A stretch of DNA of 64,000 nt from Botryobacter ruber (GCF_003347595.2 NZ_QCZK02000022.1:1-64000); one strand, 5' to 3'. Shown: positions 34,047 to 45,103, counted from the first letter of the stretch. The notes: generated by a model from the sequence alone, not told the origin. Numbers and translations: made by a program.

Positions 34047-34619
34047 ATGAGAAATACAAGCGATAAACAATACCCCAGGCGATATGGCCAGTACAGCCGG
34101 AACTACGACAGCAAGCACCACCGCAACCAGAATGAAATGGGACAGTGGCACCGCAACCGGGATGAATTTATCCGGGGAGATGCAGAGGGCTACGTGGAAC
34201 CGCACTTCCGGAGCGAAGAGTATGACAGGAAGCCAACCGGCAACTATAGCCGGGAAGACTATTACAACGCCATGTACGACATCTCGAACTACGACACCAT
34301 TCCGCGCGAAGAGAATTACGGCGTTGTAGCCGGCGGCAGAGAAGGCTATGGCGATAAGATCAGGCATTTTCCGTTGGAAGGTGATCCGTACCGGGAAGAG
34401 CGAAGCCACCTGAGGTACAGCATGGGCTACAACCCGAACTACGACAACCCCGAAGAAGGCGATGCTTACCGAAACTTCGACAGCCGCGGCAACCACGGCT
34501 ACCGCCACGATTCCTCCTACGGCAACAGCAACGAGTTCCGGGACTTTAGCAATGACAGGTACGGCGAGTCTTACGACCGAAGCGCCCGTGGTTACCAGGA
34601 TCGGGAGGATTTCCGTTAA
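34047..34619 (+). CDS. Tyr/Arg-rich disordered protein 3
   Basis: A 190-residue protein of the same kind as the two before: MRNTSDKQYPRRYGQYSRNY, QWHRNRDEFIRGD, LRYSMGYNPNYDNPEEGDAY and a C-terminus GYQDREDFR. No Cys, no signal peptide, no hydrophobic segment. The shared RNRD(D/E)F and MGY tracts suggest that proteins 2 and 3 arose by duplication. It has its own very long terminator hairpin. Function unknown. Confidence 0.65.
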   Translation: MRNTSDKQYPRRYGQYSRNYDSKHHRNQNEMGQWHRNRDEFIRGDAEGYVEPHFRSEEYDRKPTGNYSREDYYNAMYDISNYDTIPREENYGVVAGGREGYGDKIRHFPLEGDPYREERSHLRYSMGYNPNYDNPEEGDAYRNFDSRGNHGYRHDSSYGNSNEFRDFSNDRYGESYDRSARGYQDREDFR

Positions 34620-34628
34620 CCGGAGCCT

Positions 34629-34712
34629 ATTGCCTGAATCAGGAGCAACAGGATAAGACATATTAAACCACAATATCGTCTGTCATCCTGCTCCTGATTC
34701 AGGCAATTTTTT
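34629..34712 (+). terminator. Long terminator hairpin after Tyr/Arg-rich protein 3
   Basis: ATTGCCTGAATCAGGAGCA at 34629-34647 pairs with its inverse ending at 34707, extended by AGGAT/ATCCT with a 3-nt bulge, to a stem of about 23 bp. Six T follow at 34707-34712. The stem is far longer than a normal terminator. Confidence 0.85.
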
Positions 34713-34745
34713 CTGCACCCACTGCCACCATATCCTCTGCTGCAC
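34711..34745 (-). repeat. Dispersed REP-like repeat, single copy (inverted)
   Basis: TTCTGCACCCACTGCCACCA then TATCCTCTGCTGCAC. It directly follows the T-run of the terminator at 34629-34712. Confidence 0.6.
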
Positions 34746-34805
34746 ATTCTCCTTAGCTTTCGGTTTCAGTTTTTGATCCTCTTTTTAAAAAAAGTGGGAA
34801 CAAAC

Positions 34806-34845
34806 ATTGCATCTTACAAAACTATGACGTATGTTTACGACATAC
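34806..34845 (+). promoter_or_regulatory. arsR promoter and likely ArsR operator
   Basis: ATTG at 34806-34809 (-33) and TATGTTTA at 34830-34837 (-7, one mismatch to TAnnTTTG) are 20 nt apart, which is the usual spacing. The inverted repeat GTATGT-TTACG-ACATAC at 34829-34845 covers the -7 box and lies 12 nt before the arsR ATG. ArsR binding there would block transcription until arsenite is present. Confidence 0.6.
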
Positions 34846-34856
34846 TTTAAAACAGC

Positions 34857-35189
34857 ATGACATTTACCAAAGCAACCGAATTTGATGCAACGCAGCAGGA
34901 GATAGCCCGGCTGGCCAAAGTGCTGTCGCATCCGGCACGGGTCGCGATTTTGCAGCACCTGGCCAAAACGCAAAGCTGCATCTCGGGCGACATAGCCCAG
35001 GAACTGCCCTTAAGCCGGACCACCGTGTCGCAGCATCTGCAAGAGCTGAAAGCCGCAGGTCTGATAAAAGGAGAGATTGACGGCCTGACCGTCTGCTATT
35101 GCATCGATACCGAGCAGTTTGGCAAGGCGAAGGCATTGCTCGAAACTTTTTTCTCCGGCATATCATTCGCCTGCAACTGTGATTGTTAA
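34857..35189 (+). CDS. arsR: ArsR-family arsenic-responsive repressor
   Basis: A 110-residue winged-helix repressor: LAKVLSHPARVAILQHLAKTQSCISGDIAQELPLSRTTVSQHLQELKAAGLIKGEIDGL covers the DNA-binding helices and wing. Cysteines at TQSCIS and at the C-terminal end (SFACNCDC) could form the arsenite site; the classical CVC site on the recognition helix is absent. It heads the arsR-arsI-phosphoesterase-acr3 operon and probably represses itself through the operator before it. Confidence 0.9.
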   Translation: MTFTKATEFDATQQEIARLAKVLSHPARVAILQHLAKTQSCISGDIAQELPLSRTTVSQHLQELKAAGLIKGEIDGLTVCYCIDTEQFGKAKALLETFFSGISFACNCDC

Positions 35190-35221
35190 ATATAACTTTA
35201 AACTATTAACAAAATAAAACT

Positions 35222-35749
35222 ATGAACACTACCTTATTTCCTCGTATGCATGTGAGTCTGTATGTGGCAGATATTACTGCAACAGCCTCATTTTACACAG
35301 CCTTTTTCGGACAGGAGCCGCAGAAAGTAAAGCCGGGCTACGCCAAGTTTGTGCTGGAGCGCCCGTCGCTCATTATTTCGTTTGTGGAGAACAAAGAGCG
35401 GGTACAGCAGCATTTCGGCCATCTGGGTTTCCAGGTAGAGACGCTGGAAGAGCTGAATGCCTATCTTAAAAAGGCCAAAGAAAACGGGCTCGAAATCCGG
35501 GAAGAAATGGGCACCAACTGCTGCTACGCCTACCAGGACAAGTTTTGGGTAAACGATCCGGATGGGGTGCAGTGGGAGGTATACTACTTCCACGACGATG
35601 CCGAATTCAACGATCCGCATTACCAGACACAGGAAGCCGGCGCCTGCTGCATGCCGGAAGCGGTAGAAAAACCAACAGTACAACTCACCGACATCAGCTT
35701 TGTAGCCCAGGAAGACGCCTGCTGCACACCCGGCAGCGGTTGCTGTTGA
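35222..35749 (+). CDS. arsI: ArsI/CadI-type VOC-fold protein (C-As lyase-like)
   Basis: A 175-residue VOC (glyoxalase-fold) protein. HVSLYVADITATASFYTAFFG starts the fold; the NCCYAYQDKFWVNDPDGVQWEVYYF tract matches ArsI, with the Cys pair that binds organoarsenicals and the metal-binding Glu (WEVY). ArsI cleaves the carbon-arsenic bond of trivalent methyl and aromatic arsenicals using Fe(II) and O2. The Cys-rich tail (GACCMPE, DACCTPGSGCC) could collect thiophilic metals. Second gene of the ars operon. Confidence 0.85.
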   Translation: MNTTLFPRMHVSLYVADITATASFYTAFFGQEPQKVKPGYAKFVLERPSLIISFVENKERVQQHFGHLGFQVETLEELNAYLKKAKENGLEIREEMGTNCCYAYQDKFWVNDPDGVQWEVYYFHDDAEFNDPHYQTQEAGACCMPEAVEKPTVQLTDISFVAQEDACCTPGSGCC

Positions 35750-35775
35750 TTTTAACCTGACACGGAACAGATAAC

Positions 35776-36549
35776 ATGAAGATTGCTTTTTTCAGCGATA
35801 TACACGCTAACCTGCCGGCACTGGAGCAAGTGCTGGCAGACATTGAACAGCAGCAGCCCGACATGCTCTTTTGCCTGGGCGACCTGGTGGGGTATAACAT
35901 CTGGCCCAACGAGGTAGTGGAAACCATCCGGCAACACCGCATTCCCACGCTGGCCGGCAACTACGACGAAGGCGTTGGCCTGAACAGCAACGATTGCGGT
36001 TGTGCCTATAAATCGGATGAAGATAAAGCCCGTGGCGATAAGTCTATTGCCTTTACCAACGAGCTTATCACCGCCGAAAACCGGGCTTACCTGCGCATGC
36101 TGCCCAAACAAATGCGGCTGACTTTTAGCTCGGAACAGGAAAAACTAAACTTGCTGATGGTGCACGGTAGTCCGCGCAAAATTAACGAATACCTCTTTGA
36201 GGACAGACCTGAGAAAAGCCTCCTGCGCCTGATGGAAGAAGCTGCAGCAGACATTATGCTGTTCGGGCACACCCATAAGCCCTACCACCGCCTGCTGCCT
36301 TACGAGGCAGAGGGGCAAACCAGGTACAGGCATGCCATTAACCTGGGCTCTGTAGGAAAACCAAAAGACGGCGACCCCCGTGCCTGTTACGTGCTCCTGA
36401 CGCTGAACGATGATGCCACCGTTACCAGTCCGGATAGCATACAGGTTGAATTTGTGCGGGTGCCCTATGATATAGAAAAGGCAGCCCGGGCAGTAGAAGA
36501 AAGTGAACTGCCCAATCCGTTTGCAGAGATGCTGCGACTGGCTTATTAG
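35776..36549 (+). CDS. Metallophosphoesterase of the ars operon
   Basis: A 257-residue calcineurin-like phosphoesterase with all metal motifs: [12 protein letters not shown] (DxH), [11 protein letters not shown] (GDxxG), AGNYDEG (GNxD), VHGSPRKI and [10 protein letters not shown] (GHTH). Length and order match the YfcE/single-domain type. It lies between arsI and acr3, 26 bp from each, in one run. What it cleaves in arsenic resistance is not known to me. The insert [18 protein letters not shown] carries a Cys pair. Confidence 0.82.
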   Translation: MKIAFFSDIHANLPALEQVLADIEQQQPDMLFCLGDLVGYNIWPNEVVETIRQHRIPTLAGNYDEGVGLNSNDCGCAYKSDEDKARGDKSIAFTNELITAENRAYLRMLPKQMRLTFSSEQEKLNLLMVHGSPRKINEYLFEDRPEKSLLRLMEEAAADIMLFGHTHKPYHRLLPYEAEGQTRYRHAINLGSVGKPKDGDPRACYVLLTLNDDATVTSPDSIQVEFVRVPYDIEKAARAVEESELPNPFAEMLRLAY

Positions 36550-36575
36550 AACATTTTAGCATCAACAGAACAAAC

Positions 36576-37652
36576 ATGCGCCCCTGCAACCCAACTGTAA
36601 ACCGGAAACGCCTGTCGTTCCTGGACAGTTACCTGACGCTCTGGATTTTTGTAGCCATGGCAATCGGAGTCGGAATCGGCTATTTGCTGCCGGGTACCGA
36701 GAAATTCATCAACTCTTTCCAGGCGGGAACCACCAACCTGCCCATCGCCATCGGCCTGATCCTGATGATGTATCCGCCCCTGGCAAAAGTAAAGTACGAG
36801 CAGCTCGGCAAAGTTTTCCGGGATCTGAAAGTGCTTACGGTGTCGCTGGTGCTGAACTGGATAATTGGGCCGGTGCTGATGTTCCTGCTCGCCATCCTCT
36901 TCCTGCGCGACCACCCGGAGTATATGGTAGGCCTGATCATGATCGGCCTGGCCCGCTGTATTGCCATGGTCATTGCCTGGAACGAACTGGCAGAGGGCGA
37001 CAGGGAATATGCAGCCGGTCTGGTGGCTTTTAACAGCATTTTCCAGGTGCTGTTCTACAGCGTGTTTGCCTGGCTGTTCATCACGGTGCTGCCGCCTTAC
37101 TTTGGCGTTGACAGTTCTGTAATCGACATTAGTATGGGTGACATTGCCGAAAGTGTGCTGCTGTACCTGGGCGTGCCCTTTGCGGCAGGTTTCCTGTCGC
37201 GTTTGTTCCTGCGCAAAGCAAAGGGGGAGGAGTGGTACCAGCAGAAGTTCCTTCCCGCCATCAGCCCAGTTACACTTGTCGCGTTGCTCTTTACCATTGT
37301 GGTGATGTTCAGCCTGAAAGGGAACATGATGGTGCAGATACCTTTCGATGTGCTGCTGATCGCGCTGCCGCTCGTTATTTACTTTGCGGTGATGTTTATG
37401 GTGAGTTTTGTAGCAGGCAAAGTGATGGGCGCCGACTATTCGCAGAACGCCGCTATTTCTTTTACAGCGGCCGGAAACAACTTCGAACTGGCCATTGCCG
37501 TGGCGATCGGGGTATTCGGGCTGGAGTCGGGGCAGGCATTTGCAGGCGTGGTGGGGCCGCTCGTGGAAGTGCCGGCACTGATCCTGCTGGTAAACGTGGC
37601 CTTCTGGCTGCGGCGCAGGTTTTATCCTTCCGAAGAGAAAGTAGTAGGTTAA
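36576..37652 (+). CDS. acr3: Arsenite efflux transporter, ACR3 family
   Basis: A 358-residue protein with ten hydrophobic segments. The ACR3 signature is clear: [64 protein letters not shown] (with the essential Cys) and [21 protein letters not shown]. It exports arsenite across the inner membrane. No arsenate reductase (arsC) or methylase (arsM) is adjacent. Its stop is 10 bp from the stop of the convergent lipoprotein gene. Confidence 0.95.
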   Translation: MRPCNPTVNRKRLSFLDSYLTLWIFVAMAIGVGIGYLLPGTEKFINSFQAGTTNLPIAIGLILMMYPPLAKVKYEQLGKVFRDLKVLTVSLVLNWIIGPVLMFLLAILFLRDHPEYMVGLIMIGLARCIAMVIAWNELAEGDREYAAGLVAFNSIFQVLFYSVFAWLFITVLPPYFGVDSSVIDISMGDIAESVLLYLGVPFAAGFLSRLFLRKAKGEEWYQQKFLPAISPVTLVALLFTIVVMFSLKGNMMVQIPFDVLLIALPLVIYFAVMFMVSFVAGKVMGADYSQNAAISFTAAGNNFELAIAVAIGVFGLESGQAFAGVVGPLVEVPALILLVNVAFWLRRRFYPSEEKVVG

Positions 37653-37662
37653 GAACGCCTGG

Positions 37663-38556
37663 TTAACGCGCCGAAGACTCAAACGCAGCTACTTTTTTGT
37701 AGAGCTTGCCTCTGTCGGCTTCGGAAGAAAGGAAAAGGGCTGTGCGGGAGCGGTTTGGTTGAGCAGATAACTCTGCGATAAGATCGGGTATGCCATCGCG
37801 GTCTATGTCGCCGGCCCAGTGCAGGACGTAGACGGAACCCGCCAGTTGCTCGTCCTGCGCCAGTACCTGTTCCAGCCTTTTGCCCTTCCTGGTACCTGAA
37901 ACTTTCCAGCCATAGTTGCTGTAGGCATAGGCGCTGCTATCAACCTGCATGCTGTCGCCAAAGGCCTGTATATGGTACTGCCTGTTTTTAAACGAGAGCA
38001 CAATTTCTTCGCCGGGCCGGATGATGTTTTTCGCAAATGCAGCCGTGTCTATGGTGGCGGCTTTGTAGCCAGGTAAGCCGGTAATAAACAACATGACGTT
38101 TGGCTCGTGTCCCGTTACTTCTCTGCCCGAGATTACTTTTTGGCCTGTGGCAGCCGCTGTCCGGGCATCAGCGACGGGGTCAAAAGCAGGTTTTACATCC
38201 AGGGTGGTCGGGCGAAGTTCGTAGCTGCCTTGCATGTCGAACAGCCCCAGCCACTGTTTCTTTTCCGCCCCCTGCCAAATCTCCTCTTTATGAAACACGC
38301 CCTCCAGCAGAATCTTTATTTTTGCAGCCGGTTCAGGCGTAAGCCCTGTCGTATCTACCGCATAGCTTTGCAAAGCAACCGAGTCCGGGATAATGTTTTC
38401 TGTTGCTGCCTCCTTTTCTTCTGCAGCAGAATCCATGGTTTCGGTGAGTAGCTCATGATCGGTAACGGGTTGCTCCGGGGTATCGGGCGCGGTATTGCAG
38501 CCAGGCAGGTAACAGAGCAGTAGCAGGAACAGGCAAAGTAAACGCAGGTTAGGCAT
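37663..38556 (-). CDS. Lipoprotein with a VCBS-like calcium motif
   Basis: A 297-residue protein with a lipobox (LLLCYLPGC, Cys at 20) and an acidic linker rich in Glu and Thr. A C-terminal DIDRDGIPDLIAEL motif, of the FG-GAP/VCBS repeat type, may bind calcium. No other family can be named. It is probably anchored in the outer or inner membrane and faces the periplasm. It lies downstream of dapA, separated by a terminator. Confidence 0.65.
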   Translation of the reverse strand: MPNLRLLCLFLLLLCYLPGCNTAPDTPEQPVTDHELLTETMDSAAEEKEAATENIIPDSVALQSYAVDTTGLTPEPAAKIKILLEGVFHKEEIWQGAEKKQWLGLFDMQGSYELRPTTLDVKPAFDPVADARTAAATGQKVISGREVTGHEPNVMLFITGLPGYKAATIDTAAFAKNIIRPGEEIVLSFKNRQYHIQAFGDSMQVDSSAYAYSNYGWKVSGTRKGKRLEQVLAQDEQLAGSVYVLHWAGDIDRDGIPDLIAELSAQPNRSRTALFLSSEADRGKLYKKVAAFESSAR

Positions 38557-38600
38557 AGGCGTGGCTAATTCGGACAGAGCAGGTCTGGTACTGAAATATC

Positions 38601-38636
38601 AAAATAAAAGCCAGACGTGCACTACATCTGGCTTTT
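38601..38636 (-). terminator. Rho-independent terminator of dapA
   Basis: On the minus strand AAAAGCCAGA pairs with TCTGGCTTTT around an 11-nt loop, running into TTTTATTTTG. It lies 12 nt past the dapA stop. Confidence 0.88.
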
Positions 38637-38647
38637 ACGCAGGATAA

Positions 38648-39517
38648 TTATAATAGCTTACTAATGCGGTCTTTTAACGAAGCAGAGGCTTCTACGAGTG
38701 GCAGGCGGACAACTGCAGAACAAACCCCCAGCTGCTCCAGCACCGCTTTTACCCCAACCGGGTTACTTTCTTCGTACATCAGCGGGTTAATGTCCACAAA
38801 ATCGTAGAGCAGCCGCGAAGCTTCCGCAAAATTGCAGTCAAGGCCAAACTGGATCATTTTGCTGAACCTTTCAGGGAAAGCGTTGGCCAGTACCGAAATC
38901 ACTCCCGTAGCTCCAAACGACATCATGGGCAGGGTCAGGATATCGTCGCCGCTGATGAGCAGGAAGTCGGCAGGTTTGCGTTTGGCAATCTGCATGCATT
39001 GCTCCATGTTGCCCGATGCTTCTTTAATGCCAATGATATTATCATGGGCAGACAGCCGGAGCGTGGTGTCGGCGGTGATGTTGCTGCCGGTGCGACCGGG
39101 TACATTGTAGAGCAGCACCGGAACCGGCGATGCATCGGCTACATGCAGGTAGTGCTGGTATATCCCCTGTTGCGATGGCCTGTTGTAGTAGGGACTTACC
39201 GAAAGCAGGGCCGAAATACCCTCCAGGTTGGTGGCAGCAATGGTTTCGGTTACATGATAGGTGTGGTTCCCACCGATGCCGTACACCAGCGGCACACGGC
39301 CCTGTACATGTTTTTTAATAAAGTCTAAAATTTCTGCTTTTTCGGCAGAAGTCGTTGTAACAGATTCGGCAGTCGTGCCATTGATTACCAGGTAATTAAC
39401 TCCCCCTTTTATTACAAAATCAAGAAGCTTTCGCAGCCCGTCGTAGTCTACTGCAAAATCCTTTGTAAAAGGTGTTACCAGGGCAACACCGGTACCTCTT
39501 AAAATATCTTGTATCAT
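38648..39517 (-). CDS. dapA: 4-hydroxy-tetrahydrodipicolinate synthase
   Basis: A 289-residue TIM-barrel protein of the DapA family: GTGVALVTPFTKDFAVDYDGL, INGTTAESVTTTSAEK, SVSPYYNRPSQQGIYQHY (with the catalytic Tyr), LYNVPGRTGSNI and IIGIKEASGNMEQ (Lys of the Schiff base in GIKEASG). It condenses pyruvate with aspartate semialdehyde in the lysine and diaminopimelate route. Single gene with its own terminator. Confidence 0.95.
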   Translation of the reverse strand: MIQDILRGTGVALVTPFTKDFAVDYDGLRKLLDFVIKGGVNYLVINGTTAESVTTTSAEKAEILDFIKKHVQGRVPLVYGIGGNHTYHVTETIAATNLEGISALLSVSPYYNRPSQQGIYQHYLHVADASPVPVLLYNVPGRTGSNITADTTLRLSAHDNIIGIKEASGNMEQCMQIAKRKPADFLLISGDDILTLPMMSFGATGVISVLANAFPERFSKMIQFGLDCNFAEASRLLYDFVDINPLMYEESNPVGVKAVLEQLGVCSAVVRLPLVEASASLKDRISKLL

Positions 39518-39629
39518 ATCAAAACGCTACATCAGGACATGTGCCCTGCAAAGCTGCAAGATTATCTTTTTTTACCTTAAAAAAAACAGCTAATTACTAA
39601 ATGGTTAAATTGTTGTTTGCCTTACCTGC

Positions 39630-39727
39630 TCAGCAGCGGCTGTGGTGGGGGGTACAGCAGTTTTTCAGCCCCCATTTTTTAGCCCTAAACCCTTCTGCAC
39701 CAGCCACCACAGCCGCTGCTCCTGCCT
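39630..39727. repeat. Paired REP-like repeat (head-to-head)
   Basis: The left arm at 39630-39660 (CAGCAGCGGCTGTGGTGGGG, GGTACAGCA) and the inverted right arm at 39697-39727 (CACCAGCCACCACAGCCGCT, GCTCCTGCC) can form a stem of about 27 bp with few mismatches. It is the first of three repeats filling the 625-bp gap between dapA and the response-regulator gene. Confidence 0.8.
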
Positions 39728-39730
39728 GAA

Positions 39731-39840
39731 CCGTTGATGGTAGGATGAAATGATGTTTGTGATTTTGACCGTTGATGGTAATGATGAAATGATTTTTGTG
39801 ATTTTATGTTTGTCTGAACCTTTGATTTACGGTGATTAAA
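39731..39840. repeat. Dispersed ACCGTTGATGGTA module, two tandem copies
   Basis: ACCGTTGATGGTAGGATGAA and ACCGTTGATGGTAATGATGA occur about 38 bp apart, each followed by ATGAT-TTTGTGATTTT. An inverted copy of the module lies at about 62720-62750. It leads into the composite element. Confidence 0.6.
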
Positions 39841-39849
39841 ATGATTCCT

Positions 39850-40140
39850 ATGATTTTTTATTTGTCTGAACCAGGATTTACAGAATTTTAGAATTTTCAG
39901 GATTAGATTTGTTTGATCACGATTAAGAAGGTTTAAGAAATAACAGGATGGAATTTGTCTGTGGTTCGTACAGGAGACGCGAGCACCGCGTCTCTACAGA
40001 TCATGATACCCAACCTTTCTACCTCTCTGTAACAGGGTTGAAGATGTTCAACCCCTACAAAATTCCAACCTCTCTACCTCCTAAACTTTCTACCTTTCTA
40101 ACTTTCTAACTCCCAAACTTTCTAACTCCCAAACTCCCAA
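39850..40140 (-). repeat. Composite dispersed element, copy 2 (inverted)
   Basis: Read on the minus strand it has the same modules in the same order as 25222-25497: GGGAGTTTGGGAGTTAG tracts, GTAGAAAG units, GGGGTTGAACATCTTCAACC (here a better palindrome), GAGACGCGGTGCTCGCGTCTC, GAACCACAGACAAATTCC, CCTTCTTAATCGTG and AATCCTGAAAATTCTAAAAT. By eye the two copies are about 80% alike. It ends 3 bp before the response-regulator stop. Confidence 0.85.
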
Positions 40141-40142
40141 CC

Positions 40143-40880
40143 TCACTGAATATTATTCTCCTCCACCCACTTCAGGAACTGGTCTTTGTAGACTTCGCCT
40201 ATCGGGATTTCCTTGTTGCCGATGCGGATGCGGCTTTTTTCGATGCTGTCTATTTTCTGGAGCGCCACGATAAAGGAACGGTGCACACGCAGGAACTTGG
40301 ATGGGGGCAGTTTTTCCATCATTTTGTTCATCGAGAGCAGCGTGATGATCTTCTGATCTTTTGTCTGGATGATCACATAATCCTTCAGGCCCTCCACCCA
40401 CATGATGTCTTTAAAATCGACCCGGATGGTTTTGTAGTCTGCTTTTACGAACATGAACTCCTGCTCCGGAGCCGCCTGCTGCACCCGTACAGGGGTTTCG
40501 GGCACCTGCTTTACATGGTTATGCTGCAGCCGTTCCTGTGCCTTGTTCACGGCTTTAAAAAAGCGGTCGAAGGGGATGGGCTTGAGCAGGTAATCGACGG
40601 CATCCTGGTTAAAACCCTCCAGGGCGTAGTTGGGGTAAGCCGTCGTGAAAATGATGAGGGGCGGGTGCCGCAGGATGTTCAGCAGCTGAATACCCGTGAG
40701 CTCCGGCATTTCGATATCCAGGAACATGAGGTCTATCTGTTCTTCCTGCAGCACCTGCATGGCTTCGGTGGCACTGGAACAGGTTTTTACCAGTGTCAGG
40801 AAAGGCAGCTTTTTGGTGTAGCTTTCCAGTATATCGAGGGCAAGTGGTTCATCGTCAACGGCTAGGCAGCGGATCGTCAT
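40143..40880 (-). CDS. LytTR-family response regulator
   Basis: A 245-residue protein. The receiver domain has the acidic pair D9-D10 (AVDDEP), the phospho-acceptor D55 (LMFLDIEMPE) and the KP motif (LLKPIPFDRF). The C-terminal half is a LytTR DNA-binding domain (FMFVKADYKTIRVDFKDIMWVEGLKDYVII, KFLRVHRSFIVAL). ATG 40880 is preferred to 40946, which would extend into the kinase gene. It follows the kinase by 4 bp. Confidence 0.92.
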   Translation of the reverse strand: MTIRCLAVDDEPLALDILESYTKKLPFLTLVKTCSSATEAMQVLQEEQIDLMFLDIEMPELTGIQLLNILRHPPLIIFTTAYPNYALEGFNQDAVDYLLKPIPFDRFFKAVNKAQERLQHNHVKQVPETPVRVQQAAPEQEFMFVKADYKTIRVDFKDIMWVEGLKDYVIIQTKDQKIITLLSMNKMMEKLPPSKFLRVHRSFIVALQKIDSIEKSRIRIGNKEIPIGEVYKDQFLKWVEENNIQ

Positions 40881-40884
40881 CGTT

Positions 40885-41937
40885 TCAGGATTTAGGTTGG
40901 AAGTATAGTTTAAGCGTGGCGTAAAAAATACCTTCTTTTTCTTCAAAGGTAAGTTCGTGGCGGTTCGGGTACAGCATCTTCAGGCGTTGTTTCAGGTTTT
41001 CCAGTCCGATGCCGCCGAACCCTTTTTTCTTGTGCGAACTGGTGTTGTTGATGGTGCTGAAGGTCAGGCTCTTGTCGTTCACCACCAGGTTGATGGATAT
41101 TCCGACCTCGTTTTTGCTGACCAGGCCATGCTTAAAGGCATTTTCCACCAGCGTCATCATCATCATGGGGGCAATTATTTTTCCGGTCATGTCGCCCTGA
41201 ATGTCGAATTTGATGCTGGCCTGTTCCCGCAGGCGCAGCTTCTGCAGGTCGATGAAGTTATGGATGTGCTCCACCTCTTTCTGCAGGCTTACCAGCGTAT
41301 CGTTGCTTTCGTAAAGCATGTAGCGCATCAGCAGCGAAAGCTTCATGATGGCATCGGGCGTTTCGGGCGACTGCTTGTAAGCCAGCGAGTAAATATTGTT
41401 GAGCGTGTTAAACAGGAAGTGCGGGTTCACCTGCGACTTGAGGTAAGCCAGTTCCGCCGTCAGCTTTTGTTTCTCCAGTTCCTTGTTGCGGCTTTCGTTC
41501 CGGATATAGTTGCCGGTTACTTTCAGGGCGGAGCTGATGAATACATTGATCAGGCCGCCCAACAGGTACTGCAGCAGCAACTCCGATGAGTAAACGCTTT
41601 GCATGTTGGGGTTAAAGTCGCCGAACACGAAGTAATCGAGCGGCGGCCGGATGAGGGAGATAAACAGCAGCGTGGCCAGCATGTAGCCAATGTACTGCAG
41701 TATCCGGTTGCGGGCCAGGAATTTAGGTATCAGCACATACCAGTTTACATAAAAGATGATGATGTTGAACAACAGCCCGATCATCACATCGAGCCCCCTG
41801 AAAAAAGTAAGATTGCCGCTGCTGTGGAGGTAGTAAAAGAAAAACGCAGCCACCACCAGCCAGCACAGCACATGGAAAGCGATGTGGTAGCGCTTCTTCA
41901 GGGGGATGACAGGCAGTGCAAACGACAAGGTGCTCAA
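40885..41937 (-). CDS. LytS/YehU-type sensor histidine kinase
   Basis: A 350-residue protein with four hydrophobic segments in the first 140 residues (HIAFHVLCWLVVAAFFFYYLH and others), then the PF06580-type kinase core: LKSQVNPHFLFNTLNNIYSLAY with phospho-acceptor His173, and an ATPase lid with FGGIGLENLKQRLKMLY. It should phosphorylate the LytTR regulator downstream. The external signal cannot be read; there is no large periplasmic domain. Confidence 0.92.
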   Translation of the reverse strand: MSTLSFALPVIPLKKRYHIAFHVLCWLVVAAFFFYYLHSSGNLTFFRGLDVMIGLLFNIIIFYVNWYVLIPKFLARNRILQYIGYMLATLLFISLIRPPLDYFVFGDFNPNMQSVYSSELLLQYLLGGLINVFISSALKVTGNYIRNESRNKELEKQKLTAELAYLKSQVNPHFLFNTLNNIYSLAYKQSPETPDAIMKLSLLMRYMLYESNDTLVSLQKEVEHIHNFIDLQKLRLREQASIKFDIQGDMTGKIIAPMMMMTLVENAFKHGLVSKNEVGISINLVVNDKSLTFSTINNTSSHKKKGFGGIGLENLKQRLKMLYPNRHELTFEEKEGIFYATLKLYFQPKS

Positions 41938-41984
41938 GACAGGTTAAGTGTTCAGGTAAAACAGGTAAAAAGCTTTGCTTTAAT

Positions 41985-41992
41985 CAAAGATA
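41985..41992 (-). promoter_or_regulatory. -7 box (TAtcTTTG) for the kinase-regulator pair
   Basis: On the minus strand TATCTTTG lies 47 nt before the kinase start. Confidence 0.45.
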
Positions 41993-42114
41993 AGCAAAGT
42001 ACTGCATTTAAGAAACAGCTGTTCCGGTGCTCTCTACAAACAGGCTTTTTCTGGCGATAAAGCACTGGTATGGCCATACAAACCCTGTTTTTGGTTCGTG
42101 ATGCACCTCCCGGA

Positions 42115-42154
42115 AGTGCACTGCTGCTGCCACCACACCCTTTGCTGCTGCTGG
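42115..42154 (-). repeat. Dispersed REP-like repeat (inverted) in a 500-bp gap
   Basis: AGTGCACTGCTGCTGCCACC then ACACCCTTTGCTGCTGCTGG. The gap 41938-42438 otherwise holds the kinase promoter and, near its end, the hairpin at 42400-42431; no gene is seen. Confidence 0.55.
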
Positions 42155-42399
42155 AAAATAACTTACCTCTGATTTGTCGGATTTAGGGTTTGAAAAACAA
42201 GGGTGATGGGGATGAAATAAAGCTTTTTCTGCAGGAGCCTGTGTTGTTTTGTAAGGGAGTTTGGGAAAAAAATGAGAAATTTGTAAAAAGTGTCGTAAAT
42301 TTCAGGCACGAATAATTATAACAGGTTCAGTTGCTTTCCGCTGAAAACCGTATAAGGAATAACGATAGAGTTTGTTGTTTTATTAAGATAGAGTAGTTT

Positions 42400-42431
42400 A
42401 GAGCCAGCTGTTTTACAGACTGGCTCTTTTG
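42400..42431 (+). terminator. Hairpin with T-run in plus direction
   Basis: AGAGCCAG (42400-42407) pairs with CTGGCTCT (42420-42427), with an inner CTGTTTTACAG stem. TTTT follows on the plus strand only. It lies 8 bp past the ligA stop (minus), where no T-run follows, so its natural direction does not fit ligA. It may end an unseen plus-strand transcript from 42160-42400. Confidence 0.4.
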
Positions 42432-42438
42432 ATGTATA

Positions 42439-45103
<2,665 letters not shown>

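Noticed and set aside
36546-37682. Open frame of 378 codons on the minus strand
   Set aside because: Antisense to acr3, very rich in His and Gln, no recognisable domain; a shadow of the transporter gene.
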